DNA from: Candidatus Hydrogenedentes bacterium ADurb.Bin170
GTDB lineage: Bacteria; Hydrogenedentota; Hydrogenedentia; Hydrogenedentales; CAITNO01
Direction of reading: 5' to 3'
NCBI GenBank assembly: GCA_002070275.1
Contig: MWCY01000009.1
Span: 23,371-87,370, forward strand
DNA length: 64,000 bases
Shown: piece after piece, positions 36,154 through 45,435 of the stretch
Layout of the letters: every line of letters starts with the position of its first letter
Numbering within the stretch: the first letter of the stretch is position 1
Notes under the pieces: generated by a model
What the model was told of the DNA's origin: nothing
Database searches by the model: none
The model's input: only the letters and a program-made list of their open reading frames with translations
Made by a program: the position numbers and the translations under genes

Positions 36154-38814
36154 TCACGTTTCATGCTTCCATGTAAAGCAAATGGTTTTTAATGAAAATG
36201 CAGGGATCGTTATTTGAATCGTACTGCCTGAGACAGGAATATCTGTTTCCTTCTCTTCATTCAAATTGCACAGCCAGGCACCAGACAATTCTCCGGTTGT
36301 TGCAAAGCCGTCTGACACGGTTTTTTCAGTGGGGTTCCAGAAGCGCACGATGCCGCCCTTGCCGTCTGCTGATCTCTTCAGAGCAGTCATAACCGCTTTT
36401 TGCGTCAGCTGATACAAGTGACTCTTCGTCGGAATCGCTTCACGGGATTCGTGATGTTTCGGTATCGCCTGCATTTCCGAGACATGTCTGATCAGCTGTC
36501 GGGGGTCAGCCTTTTCTGTAAGAGGTACAAGGGCGTATTCAAGTTCAATTGTTCCTGAAAGCTGCCCGTCTGTTTCCCCCTGTGTTCCGACCGTTTTGGC
36601 AAAGCCTCTGAAAAGGGTCAATGCCAATTCAGTGCGCGGTGTATCCAATGCAGCGTACTCATGCAGCCCTGCAGGACACAGCACGGCAAGCCCTCGGTCT
36701 TTGTCCTGAACACCGAAAAAAGTGGAGAACGCTTTTTCTTCATTAACCCGCTCCTGCCAAAGGGCAGACTCTTCGGGGATTTCAATCTCTCTTTCAACCA
36801 CGGCAAAAGGGGTTTCCGCAAAGGTAACAGATGCATCGCAATCAGTCGGGAAGAGAACACGCAATCGGTGATCCTGTGCCGAATTACGAATAATTGTCCT
36901 GATTTTTACAAAGGGAGAATGTTTTTCGAGAGTGATCCGATCGATGATTTGCAGGTCTACCCTCTCTTCTGAACGGAATCCCGTTCCTTTCTCAATTTTC
37001 GATGGCACAGACAAAAGCCGCTCGACCCGGAAGGTGCAGCGCAGCGGCCCATTTTCTTCTATGGATGTCATCACCGCCGATCCATAAGAACGTACAACGA
37101 GGTCATTGACCGGAATTCCCCGTGTCCAGCCGTCACCGCAATCCCCCGCATCTTCATACTGCAGAAGCCCGCTGTACTGCTGCCCGTCCGGTGTTTCCAG
37201 AGAAAGGGCTCCCTGATTATCAAGACTTATTTCAATCACTCCATTGGAAGCGGAAAGCGGCCCGGTCAACAGACTTCCAAATGTTCTGGTGGCATCGTTA
37301 GTACCTTCAATGAAAAATGAGGTGCTGCCGCAGGGCGGAAGTTCCAGTTCAACAGCCACATGGTACACATCGCCCGGCGCAGCCATTTCTCTGCCCCGCT
37401 CATTCAGCCGAGGCACTTCCAGATTGCGCTCAATCCGTTTATGCTGATAAGTGAGACGCTGCCCGTCGGAACGCACCAGATGAAACTTATTGTACCGCTC
37501 TCCCGTAGCAAGCCCGTCATGATAAATGTGTCCTGTTGTCTGTCCGTAATCTGAAGGAAAATAAAGGGCGAGATCATATACACCCTTGCGCGCATAAGGC
37601 AAGGGATTATGCACAGTAATGTGCTGCCATTTCCCTTCATCAGCAGCCGCTTCGCCCAAAGCTGCCACAGCACGGCGAACAAGCCCTTCAGCAATTAATT
37701 CCGACTGATCATAGCGGTAGTGCATGTCCCTGTGCACCTGTTCAATACTGCAGCCGCAAATCGAATCATGGGGATGGTTTTTCATCAGGTATTCCCAGGA
37801 CTTTTCCAGATAGGTCTCAGGGAAATGGATCCCGTTCATGGCCGCCATAAGCAGCACAGGCTCACACCATTTTTCAAGCAATGCGGAGCACTGGTCGTTG
37901 CGCTTTTTAATATCTACCCGGGAAGAGAGGGTATGCACAATGAGATAATGTCCGTACCGGTCAGAATCGCGTACCGGCTCCCGCAATTCTCCCTTACGCA
38001 CGGGATAGCTCTGCTTATGCTTGATCAGCTCATCGCCGAAGTCCTCGAGGCTAGACCAGACAAACTCAATATGGGGATACAGCCTGCGGAGCTCCTTGAA
38101 AATCTGCACCATTTCCGGATCAGGATCCTGATGGTCAATGGCATCCAGCATGAGCACCAGCGGCACGGAATTTCTTGCTTTTTCACTTTCCAAGTATTTT
38201 TCAAAATGCTTCCTGAAACTTTCTTCTGTAAATCCGTCGGCACGAACCGGTCTTCTCACCTGAAAATCAAAGGGCCCGTAACTTCCCACATCGGATAGTT
38301 TACAGTACGCCATTGCGGTTCCGTCGGGAGCCTCCCAGAGAAATTGTGCCGGATAGTTTTCATCCTGGGCACCGCGCCACACGATACCGGCTTTAAAACC
38401 GAATCCGCCCATGATCATGGGAAGTGCGGCGATATGACCGAACTGATCGGGTGTATAGGCATAGTCCAGAGGCTTTACCCCGAGCCGTGCACAATCCCGA
38501 AAACCGCGCATCAGATTTCTTATAAGGCTTTCCCCGGAAAGCAGCCACTCATCAGGGAGGTTATACCAGGGTCCGATAAGAATCCGGCGCTCCTTCACCA
38601 GCTTCAGAAATCGCTCTCTTGATTCCGGGCGTATTTGGAGGTAATCATCAACGACGATGGTTTGCCCGTCCAGATGAAAAGCCCGAAAGGTTTCTTCATT
38701 TTCCAGTAAATCCATTGCTTTATCAACGCACTCAACCAGCCACATCCGGAACTCCTGAAATGTTTTGTACCACTCCCGGTCCCAATGCGTTCCGACACAA
38801 TAGAAAGCCTTCAT
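36154..38814 (-). CDS. GH38-family alpha-mannosidase
   Basis: This 886-residue protein has the GH38 N-terminal catalytic barrel: the zinc ligands His10 and Asp12 in GTHWDREW, the predicted nucleophile Asp123 in YTPDQFGH, and the HPHDSICGCS motif about 340 residues in that supplies another zinc-binding His. The middle and C-terminal regions are the beta-sandwich domains of the family. There is no signal peptide, so it acts in the cytoplasm on imported alpha-mannosides. The ATG at KMKAFYC is chosen because GGAG lies nine bases upstream; an earlier start would overlap rsmA. Confidence 0.94.
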   Translation of the reverse strand: MKAFYCVGTHWDREWYKTFQEFRMWLVECVDKAMDLLENEETFRAFHLDGQTIVVDDYLQIRPESRERFLKLVKERRILIGPWYNLPDEWLLSGESLIRNLMRGFRDCARLGVKPLDYAYTPDQFGHIAALPMIMGGFGFKAGIVWRGAQDENYPAQFLWEAPDGTAMAYCKLSDVGSYGPFDFQVRRPVRADGFTEESFRKHFEKYLESEKARNSVPLVLMLDAIDHQDPDPEMVQIFKELRRLYPHIEFVWSSLEDFGDELIKHKQSYPVRKGELREPVRDSDRYGHYLIVHTLSSRVDIKKRNDQCSALLEKWCEPVLLMAAMNGIHFPETYLEKSWEYLMKNHPHDSICGCSIEQVHRDMHYRYDQSELIAEGLVRRAVAALGEAAADEGKWQHITVHNPLPYARKGVYDLALYFPSDYGQTTGHIYHDGLATGERYNKFHLVRSDGQRLTYQHKRIERNLEVPRLNERGREMAAPGDVYHVAVELELPPCGSTSFFIEGTNDATRTFGSLLTGPLSASNGVIEISLDNQGALSLETPDGQQYSGLLQYEDAGDCGDGWTRGIPVNDLVVRSYGSAVMTSIEENGPLRCTFRVERLLSVPSKIEKGTGFRSEERVDLQIIDRITLEKHSPFVKIRTIIRNSAQDHRLRVLFPTDCDASVTFAETPFAVVEREIEIPEESALWQERVNEEKAFSTFFGVQDKDRGLAVLCPAGLHEYAALDTPRTELALTLFRGFAKTVGTQGETDGQLSGTIELEYALVPLTEKADPRQLIRHVSEMQAIPKHHESREAIPTKSHLYQLTQKAVMTALKRSADGKGGIVRFWNPTEKTVSDGFATTGELSGAWLCNLNEEKETDIPVSGSTIQITIPAFSLKTICFTWKHET

Positions 38815-38839
38815 TTTCTTTTCTCCAGAAGATATGTGC

Positions 38840-39727
38840 TTACGATGCATTTTTAATGTTTCGGATAATTCCGGTCAGACGACCGAAATCAGTCCAATCC
38901 AGGGTCTGTGCCCGCCGGCTGTCCGCGATATTTGCTTCTGCCAGTGCAACCATTACCTGATCTCTCGACAAACCGAGATTACCGCCAGTCAGGGTGTTGC
39001 GCAAGGTTTTCCGTCGCTGACGGAAAGCAGCGCGAACCACTTTCATAATTTCTGCTATCTCCAGCCCGGGAACCGGTGATTCCTTGTGACAGCGGAAGCG
39101 AACAATACAGCTGTCCACCTTCGGTTTGGGCAGAAAACAGGAGGCAGGAACCCGGTGCACAATGTCGGTATGGGCATAGAGTCTGGCGGCAACAGAAAGG
39201 ACCCCGTATTCTTCGGAATTCACGGCGGCAGTCAGCCTATGTCCAACTTCCAGCTGCGTCATCACCACGAGCCGCTCAAAATAAAGGGGACTCTCAAGAA
39301 AATGAAACAGAACCGGTGTTGTCACATAATAAGGCAGATTGGAAACCATTTTCAGAGTACCGGCGCCGGGAAGAAATTCTGCCACCAATTTGTCCAGTTC
39401 ATGGTTAAGAATATCCCCGCGAAACAGCTGCACTTTGGGGTTATCGCCAAACTGTTCTTCCAGACAGGGCATAAAGGTAGGATCTATCTCAACACAGAGA
39501 AGCCGTCCTGCCTGCCGGACAAGTTTTTTTGTAAGTGCACCAAGCCCGGAGCCCACTTCTATCACAGTGTCTTCGGGAGTTAATCCGGCAGCACCCACCA
39601 TGATGGTATTAATGTTATCGTCAAGCAGAAGGTTTTGACCGAGCTGTTTTTTGAATCGGATATTGTGTCGTTTACACAGTTCTTTCAGCCGCGGGTATTC
39701 AGGGGACTCTCCGTGTTCGGTGGTCAT
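38840..39727 (-). CDS. rsmA: 16S rRNA dimethyladenosine transferase
   Basis: This 295-residue KsgA/RsmA enzyme dimethylates two adjacent adenosines near the 3' end of 16S rRNA. It shows FKKQLGQNLLLDD, SAM motif I VIEVGSGLGALT, and motif IV SNLPYYVTTPV. The C-terminal helical domain includes FRQRRKTLRNTL. The N-terminus has about 15 extra residues. It precedes the alpha-mannosidase by 25 bases, an unusual partnership. Confidence 0.97.
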   Translation of the reverse strand: MTTEHGESPEYPRLKELCKRHNIRFKKQLGQNLLLDDNINTIMVGAAGLTPEDTVIEVGSGLGALTKKLVRQAGRLLCVEIDPTFMPCLEEQFGDNPKVQLFRGDILNHELDKLVAEFLPGAGTLKMVSNLPYYVTTPVLFHFLESPLYFERLVVMTQLEVGHRLTAAVNSEEYGVLSVAARLYAHTDIVHRVPASCFLPKPKVDSCIVRFRCHKESPVPGLEIAEIMKVVRAAFRQRRKTLRNTLTGGNLGLSRDQVMVALAEANIADSRRAQTLDWTDFGRLTGIIRNIKNAS

Positions 39728-39746
39728 GGCTTCTTTCTCTTACGGC

Positions 39747-40352
39747 TTAAAAGGGAGTGATCATAACGCTGAACACGGTTTGCGGTGACGCGTCAAAAGT
39801 AAGGGCAAAAGGATGTTCTTCAGGCTGTCCGGATTTTTCAGCATCAGGAGAAGGCATTGGTACAGCAAAAAGGATAAGCCCTTCCTGGGATGTCTGCACC
39901 ACCTCAAGCCCTTGTCCTTCACGTGGCTGTAAAATGCCCATAGGCTGATAAACGGGGGCTCCGGGCTTAAAACTGGGATAGACCGATGTGAATTTACCGG
40001 ACAAGTACCATTTTCCTTCCGGCTGCAGTACCAGGGCCCCATCAATAGCAATTCCTTTTACCGGGAAAGTCCCTTCCAACTTGTATGTATTTTCTACACT
40101 CTGGGGGACAAGTTTTATTAAAGGCATAGAAATAGCGCCCGTTGCATTTCCCTGCACCTGGAGAGGCACATTCAGGGTGGATATCCCTTCTGCTGTCTGG
40201 TGTTGCTTTGTCTCCGACGCGGCAGCAGCCTCTTTTTTTGCTGGCGCAGGTTTGTCAACGGGAACCGGAGCCGGAGAAGAGGGAATGCAGCCTGAAGCAA
40301 GTACAAAAAAGCACAACGCCAAAAGGAATACGCCTGTAAAAATGGCTTTCAT
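39747..40352 (-). CDS. Predicted lipoprotein of unknown function
   Basis: This protein of 201 residues has a lipoprotein signal (hydrophobic residues 4-19, then LASGC with Cys22 as the lipidated residue), a Pro/Lys/Ala-rich linker (about 24-55) and a beta-rich C-terminal domain with no recognised family. AAGGG lies eight bases before the chosen ATG; upstream in-frame codons would spoil the signal and run into yggT. It sits between yggT and rsmA with gaps of 14 and 19 bases, so it is part of the same unit. Confidence 0.82.
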   Translation of the reverse strand: MKAIFTGVFLLALCFFVLASGCIPSSPAPVPVDKPAPAKKEAAAASETKQHQTAEGISTLNVPLQVQGNATGAISMPLIKLVPQSVENTYKLEGTFPVKGIAIDGALVLQPEGKWYLSGKFTSVYPSFKPGAPVYQPMGILQPREGQGLEVVQTSQEGLILFAVPMPSPDAEKSGQPEEHPFALTFDASPQTVFSVMITPF

Positions 40353-40366
40353 ACATTTTTCCCTTG

Positions 40367-40639
40367 TTACATGGACATGACAAAACTGCGGATCACCCAC
40401 AAAACCAAAATTCCCGCAACAGGCGACCAATCAGTAAAACCCATGGAAGGCAGTGTGTTGCGGATCAGTTTCAAGTAAGGATCGATGATAGGATTGAGCC
40501 AGACATAGGGTCTGGCATAGATGTTCAGAGATAGAAATGGGGCAAGCCAGCGAAGAAGAAGCGCCATCATATACAGGGTAATCGCACTGTACAAAGCAGC
40601 GCCGAAGGCCGTTGGTGGAAGTATTGCAGTCTCAATCAT
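40367..40639 (-). CDS. YggT family integral membrane protein
   Basis: This 90-residue protein has two membrane segments (about residues 14-36 and 72-89) separated by the family loop RPYVWLNPIIDPYLKLIRNTLP. YggT proteins are linked to cell division or osmotic stress in some bacteria, but the function is unsettled. It overlaps the thpR stop by four bases (ATGA). Confidence 0.9.
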   Translation of the reverse strand: MIETAILPPTAFGAALYSAITLYMMALLLRWLAPFLSLNIYARPYVWLNPIIDPYLKLIRNTLPSMGFTDWSPVAGILVLWVIRSFVMSM

Positions 40640-41235
40640 GATTTCAGCCGATAATTTCTAAGTGCAGAATAAAGAGGTCCCCGAGAACTCAGCTCGCTGT
40701 TAAACAATACCACATTATCCGCCCGGAATTCCTGTCCGGAAAGCACCTCGCCCCCGGGTTCCGAAAGAACCTCTTCAGCACAAGGCGCAACAGCATTTCT
40801 TTTGATGCGTCCTATCGTTATGTGCGCTTTGAATTGCTTCTTTTCCTCAGGAAGCCCGGCATGCAATGCGGCTTTTTCGCAGATAGAGGCAAGGTGCTGT
40901 AAATCGCCCTGAATTATTCTTACGCCCACATAAAACACGGAAGGACGTTTTAAGGACGGAAACGCATTTATCCCAGCGAGCTGAAGAAAGGGAGCGGTGC
41001 ATTCTGCCAGTCGCCCGGATAGCGTGTTGTGTATAACCTCCAGTTGTGCCTCCGTGATGGTTCCGTAAAATCGGAGGGTCAGGTGCAGATTTTCCGGGGG
41101 AACCCAACGCACAACAGACTGCAGGTTGTTCCTGCAGATGTCACTGCCTCTGTGTACAACAGCACGCATCTGCTCAGGAAGCGGAAGCGCGGCGAAGACC
41201 CTTAACTGCTTCGATTCTGAAGGCTCATCCTTCAT
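40636..41235 (-). CDS. thpR: RNA 2',3'-cyclic phosphodiesterase (2H family)
   Basis: This 199-residue protein has the two HxTx motifs of the 2H phosphoesterases: HLTL in PENLHLTLRFYG and HITI in FKAHITIGRIKR. The start RVFAALPLPEQMR is typical of ThpR/LigT. It opens terminal cyclic phosphates in RNA. The chosen ATG overlaps the cstA stop by 11 bases; longer frames lie inside cstA. Confidence 0.94.
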   Translation of the reverse strand: MKDEPSESKQLRVFAALPLPEQMRAVVHRGSDICRNNLQSVVRWVPPENLHLTLRFYGTITEAQLEVIHNTLSGRLAECTAPFLQLAGINAFPSLKRPSVFYVGVRIIQGDLQHLASICEKAALHAGLPEEKKQFKAHITIGRIKRNAVAPCAEEVLSEPGGEVLSGQEFRADNVVLFNSELSSRGPLYSALRNYRLKS

Positions 41236-43012
41236 GCTTCGGACACACCTCGGCTGAAACAGCATCTTCCCGAGCGGCACGTTCAGGCACGGAACGCCAG
41301 GCAATGATTGCCTCAATCACCATCCACAGCTGCAGAATAAGAATTGCCGTACCAAAGGCGATCAGAAGGTAATTTTTCTTTTCTGAAAATCCCGAAAGCT
41401 GATTGACAATTGCCCAGGCAGGCATGAGCAGCATAAGCAGAAGAGGAGGTATCGCAAAAAAGAGAGGTTTCCCGATCCAACGGAGGTAAAATATCACCAC
41501 CATCAAAGCAAGCCCTGCGAGGAGCTGATTGGTTGCGCCGAAAAGGGGCCATAGAAGAAGCCCCCCGGAACCGGGTCCCTGCGGCCCCGGCAAAAATGCC
41601 AGTACTGCAGAGACACCGACAGCCACCAGCGTGGCAACAAATTTGTTGTTGAGCATTTTTACCTGAACAGCGTTGCCCATTTCCTGAATCACATAGCGAT
41701 TAAGGCGTGTTGTCGTGTCGATGGTCGTCATCGCAAAACCTGCAATCATCACTGCCACCACACCACATGCAAGATCACGAGGGATTCCCAAAGAAGAAAT
41801 CAGATTGCCCGCTCCTTCCACAAAAACCGCTATCGTGTGCGCCAGCGTCATTTTATCCCAGCCGACACCATAATAGTGGCTGAATGCTGCCTGACCGGTA
41901 AGCGTGCCGCTGTCCGTATGAATGAGCATGCCTACGCCTGCAACACAACTCAGAATAACCAGCACAGCCAACACTGCTTCAACAAGCATGGAGCCGTATC
42001 CGATAAACTGCGCGTCCCGCTCGTTGTCGATTTGTTTGGATGAGGTTCCAGACGAAACTACGGAGTGAAAACCGGAAACGGCACCGCAGGCAATCGTTAT
42101 GAAAAGGAAAGGCATCAGCGGGGGCATCCCCTCCCCCACACTGCCAAGAGCCGGAGCAACAATAGGCGGTGCAGCAATTATAAGCCCGGCTACAAGAGCA
42201 AACAGAGCAACATACAACTGAAGGGAACTGATATAGTCCCGGGGCTGCAGCAACAGCCAGACAGGGAGCACACTCGCCAAAAAACAATAGCAGAGGATCA
42301 GGACCGTCCACAGACCTACAGAGGAATGCAGCGATTGGAAAAATGATGTGCCCTCTCCTGCAAAGAGCGGCATGTCCAGTTTCAGCGGCAGGTAATAGAC
42401 ACCTGCGTAGACCGTAAGATAAAGCAGACTCAAGGCGACAGCAGACGGAAAGAAAAGAGGCATCTTCATTTTATAGATGAGCACGCCCACACAAACAGCC
42501 AGAGGCATTGCAAACCAGACCGAAAAAACTGAGCCCGGATAAATGGAAAAGAGCGTGGCGATAATCAATCCGAAAACCGCTACAACCAGCGTCAGTGCGA
42601 AAAAAAGAATGCTCAGGAAAAGAAGGCGGCATCGGAAACTGATCAGCTTTCCTGACACATCGCCAATAGACTGCCCTTTATGGCGCATGGACACGACAAG
42701 AGAGCCCAGATCATGCACGGCACCCACAAAGATAGAGCCGAGCAGAACCCAGAGCAAAGCAGGAAGCCAACCCCATAACACGGCAATGGCGGGACCGACA
42801 ATAGGCCCGGTTCCGGCAATGGAAGAAAAGTGATGCCCGAAGAGAACGGCTGGACGTGTGGCAACATAGTCTTTCCCGTCTGCGAGGGTATGGGACGGAG
42901 TAGCGGCATCGGGGTTCAAGGCAAATATTTTTCGTGCCAGCCAGCGACCATAGGTGTGATACGCCACCAGAAATCCAACAAAAGATCCGATTGCAATTAA
43001 GAGGGTCATCAT
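41225..43012 (-). CDS. cstA: Carbon starvation protein CstA family transporter
   Basis: This 595-residue membrane protein has about 15-16 segments. The hallmark HHFSSIAGTGPIVGPAIAVLWGW lies at about residues 55-77 in two runs (HHFSSIAGTGPIVGP and AIAVLWGW), and DLGSLVVSMRHKGQSIGD follows. Members take up peptides or pyruvate; the substrate here cannot be told. It has its own promoter and heads a minus-strand series (thpR, yggT, lipoprotein, rsmA, mannosidase, micro-peptides) with very short gaps. Confidence 0.94.
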   Translation of the reverse strand: MMTLLIAIGSFVGFLVAYHTYGRWLARKIFALNPDAATPSHTLADGKDYVATRPAVLFGHHFSSIAGTGPIVGPAIAVLWGWLPALLWVLLGSIFVGAVHDLGSLVVSMRHKGQSIGDVSGKLISFRCRLLFLSILFFALTLVVAVFGLIIATLFSIYPGSVFSVWFAMPLAVCVGVLIYKMKMPLFFPSAVALSLLYLTVYAGVYYLPLKLDMPLFAGEGTSFFQSLHSSVGLWTVLILCYCFLASVLPVWLLLQPRDYISSLQLYVALFALVAGLIIAAPPIVAPALGSVGEGMPPLMPFLFITIACGAVSGFHSVVSSGTSSKQIDNERDAQFIGYGSMLVEAVLAVLVILSCVAGVGMLIHTDSGTLTGQAAFSHYYGVGWDKMTLAHTIAVFVEGAGNLISSLGIPRDLACGVVAVMIAGFAMTTIDTTTRLNRYVIQEMGNAVQVKMLNNKFVATLVAVGVSAVLAFLPGPQGPGSGGLLLWPLFGATNQLLAGLALMVVIFYLRWIGKPLFFAIPPLLLMLLMPAWAIVNQLSGFSEKKNYLLIAFGTAILILQLWMVIEAIIAWRSVPERAAREDAVSAEVCPKHEG

Positions 43013-43076
43013 GAACAGCCATCCTCATCGATTCGGCACAGACTGCATAAAGCAAGAGAAAAAAGGTGCCTCTTTT

Positions 43077-43106
43077 ATTGTACAACCGCCGGCACTTTAT
43101 TGGCAA
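43077..43106 (-). promoter_or_regulatory. Promoter of cstA and downstream genes
   Basis: TTGCCA and TACAAT are separated by 18 bases on the minus strand, about 65 bases before the cstA start. No other promoter is evident in the short gaps as far as the mannosidase. Confidence 0.65.
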
Positions 43107-43146
43107 GGGCTTTTTGCTGCAGCCTTCTGTCAGCACCTGGCCAGAA

Positions 43147-44418
43147 TCAGGGATTCTCCAGCAAACCGGAGACCCAACACACAGCGTTCCTGTATAAATC
43201 TGCGACTGCTGCATTCCGGTAGGCGTGCGGGTCGTGCCCCAGGAGACAATGAAACACTCTCCCACCTGTATTTTCAACAACAAAAGCCATGGGGTAGACC
43301 TTCTGATCAACACAGGAAACAGCATCGCATAAGACAGTTATCGGAACTGTGCCCTCAAGACATGTATACAACTCATCTCTGGTTGTAAAGTCATGCATGG
43401 AGGCGACAACAGGGTGAGAAGACCCGGTCATCCGCACAGTAAATTCTCCGTACGGATCATGCCCTCTTAACGAAGGGTTCCAGATGCGCCCCGCAATTTT
43501 TTCAAAGGGAGCCCAATTCTGAAAAGCGCCGCAGCTGAAATGAGTAAAGACTACGCCCTTGCCGGATGCAACGTAGCGCTGAAAAGCCTCTCCTACGGCA
43601 GCGTCCAGTAAAAGGCGGTCATCGTAGTTCTTAAAATGAACCACTACAGCATCATAATAAGAAAGCAAGGGCGATCCGACCGTTGCAGGAGACTCCGTAA
43701 CAGACAATTCCAGGCGTTGGTCTTTACGCAATTCTTCCGCAAGAACCCGGGAAGTTTTCTGCCAGTCATGACCCGGGTAATCATCACCTGTAATCAGCAG
43801 AACTTTTTTTTGGTTTTCCTGCGGTGTTTTGGACAGAACAGCGCATGCCTGCAGCACGGCACCGGCTCCGGTATGCCCGCCAACAGAGAAGGAAAAAGAT
43901 CCGCAAGCCGCGAATTCTTGGGGAACAGGCAGTATGGTCATAGCCGGCACTGGCTTGTCATTACTGAAAGCCGCGGCAGGAGCAGATGGCAGTACTGTTT
44001 CCCAGGGCTGTCCATCATGCTGCCGGAACTGCACGGACTGAAGCCGTCCCTGGCTGTCCGCATCCCACCAGTAAAGCGCGAGGAAATACGCTTTGTCTTT
44101 TTGTAGCCCGGAGACAGTGCTCATAATCCTGTAGGTATCAAACCACGCCCACCCGGCACGCGCCTCCGCGGGTGGCTGCAGGCAGCACCTTGAGGAAGAA
44201 ACAGACAGTACCACGCCTTCGCCGCAGGCAGTCGAAACTTCATCCCCTGCCGCCAGCACCAGCAACGGCTCACACCCGTCAGGATACCGGAAATCGTCGG
44301 ATGGCGGGTGAAAGACTCCGGCGGCGGCGGCTGACGCAATGCCGACCATACAGGCAAAAAGGGTACAGCGATGGAAAAACCGGGAACGGATTCTGTTTTG
44401 GCTGAGGAGAAGGTTCAT
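43147..44418 (-). CDS. Secreted ThuA-domain protein
   Basis: This 423-residue protein has a signal peptide (about residues 12-33), an N-terminal beta domain (about 35-195) and a C-terminal ThuA domain (about 205-420, from KVLLITGDDYPGHDW through VVFTHFSCGAFQNW and VFHCLLGHDPHAY). ThuA folds like class I glutamine amidotransferases and occurs in trehalose-utilisation and, with DUF1080, in planctomycete-type sugar clusters. It overlaps the preceding DUF1080 gene by four bases (ATGA). The catalytic role is not established. Confidence 0.88.
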   Translation of the reverse strand: MNLLLSQNRIRSRFFHRCTLFACMVGIASAAAAGVFHPPSDDFRYPDGCEPLLVLAAGDEVSTACGEGVVLSVSSSRCCLQPPAEARAGWAWFDTYRIMSTVSGLQKDKAYFLALYWWDADSQGRLQSVQFRQHDGQPWETVLPSAPAAAFSNDKPVPAMTILPVPQEFAACGSFSFSVGGHTGAGAVLQACAVLSKTPQENQKKVLLITGDDYPGHDWQKTSRVLAEELRKDQRLELSVTESPATVGSPLLSYYDAVVVHFKNYDDRLLLDAAVGEAFQRYVASGKGVVFTHFSCGAFQNWAPFEKIAGRIWNPSLRGHDPYGEFTVRMTGSSHPVVASMHDFTTRDELYTCLEGTVPITVLCDAVSCVDQKVYPMAFVVENTGGRVFHCLLGHDPHAYRNAAVADLYRNAVCWVSGLLENP

Positions 44419-45137
44419 GGTTCTGTTTCATTCAGAGGGTGAACACGAATGTTACGGTACCATACTTCTCCGCCATGATCCTGCAGTGCGATAAGCCCCT
44501 CCAGTGGAAGCTCGGCATAGGCAAGTGAAAATTTTCCGTAAGGCTTTGTCAGGAGAGAGAAATCCGTGTCGATCACTTTCACGCCATTCACAGTAATCTT
44601 CACTTCCCTGCCCTCACAGCGAATATCGTAAGAATTCCATTCACCTGCAGGCAATGCCATGTTATACATAGGACAAACCATGTCATAGATCGCGCCGGTA
44701 CCGGTTCTGCAGGGAACAGTACCATAATCATCCAGCACCTGCACTTCAAAGCCTCTTCGGACAGGATCGTTTTCAATGGCTCTTAGAAACACGCCGCTGT
44801 TCGTATGAGGCGCCACTTTAAATTCCAGATGCAGTTCAAAATCCGAGAAACTGCGTCCCTTAAAACCAGCGTAGCGCAGTTTACCCATGGCTTTGCCGAA
44901 AAGATGCAAAATTCCGTCTCGGATTTCAAAAATATCCAGAGAATCGGTAATATTCACCCATTGACTCTGATGTTCTGCGTCCAGCAGATCAATCCACCCT
45001 TCGCCATGCGGCGCCGCTGTTGGCGCCCCTTGAGGCCTGGGTTTTGTCTCAGAAAATAAGAAGCGCCATGCCCCGTAGGCGACAAGCAACGTGCACACCA
45101 AGGTCACGATAATGTTCACAGCAATGATTTTTTTCAT
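44415..45137 (-). CDS. Membrane-anchored DUF1080 (3-keto-disaccharide hydrolase-like) protein
   Basis: This protein of 240 residues has one N-terminal membrane segment (about 3-27) and a DUF1080 jelly-roll domain (about 50-238) with WIDLLDAEHQSQWVN at its start, NSGVFLRAIEN in the middle and the GGEVWYRNIRVHPL end typical of the family. DUF1080 proteins include 3-keto-glycoside hydrolases and laminarinase-like lectins. The ATG at KGNAMKKII is preferred because AAGGG lies nine bases upstream. It is the promoter-proximal gene of the pair with ThuA. Confidence 0.9.
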   Translation of the reverse strand: MKKIIAVNIIVTLVCTLLVAYGAWRFLFSETKPRPQGAPTAAPHGEGWIDLLDAEHQSQWVNITDSLDIFEIRDGILHLFGKAMGKLRYAGFKGRSFSDFELHLEFKVAPHTNSGVFLRAIENDPVRRGFEVQVLDDYGTVPCRTGTGAIYDMVCPMYNMALPAGEWNSYDIRCEGREVKITVNGVKVIDTDFSLLTKPYGKFSLAYAELPLEGLIALQDHGGEVWYRNIRVHPLNETEP

Positions 45138-45177
45138 GGCATTTCCCTTTTCGGAAGGCATTTAAAGCACACCTCAC

Positions 45178-45207
45178 ACTGTACGCCACTTCCATCCTTG
45201 CTGTCAA
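45178..45207 (-). promoter_or_regulatory. Promoter of the DUF1080-ThuA pair
   Basis: A perfect TTGACA and TACAGT are separated by 18 bases on the minus strand, about 40 bases before the DUF1080 start. Confidence 0.72.
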
Positions 45208-45327
45208 CAGAGCCGGAAACCCCTTGAAATAGTTTTGTTTTTACTGCTTTTTTATTTTACGGGAACTGCCGGAATTATTTTCTGTTTGTTTCACCTTAAA
45301 AAAAACGGGTTTATTTCGGAAGCCGGC

Positions 45328-45358
45328 TTGATTCATCCCCGTTATTTTTCGCTAGAAT
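45328..45358 (+). promoter_or_regulatory. Candidate promoter of the epimerase-glycosyltransferase pair
   Basis: TTGATT and TAGAAT are separated by 19 bases, slightly long. It lies about 78 bases before the epimerase start. Confidence 0.4.
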
Positions 45359-45435
45359 GGTGTATCAGTCGGTTTCAGCCGGATCATGTAAAAGCCCTTC
45401 GTGCCTCCTACCGGGGGCATTCATAAAGGATGGTT

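Noticed and set aside
45235..45426. A 63-codon plus-strand frame upstream of the epimerase
   Set aside because: It starts at TTG without a ribosome-binding site and spans the epimerase promoter; the hydrophobic start is probably chance in a T-rich stretch.
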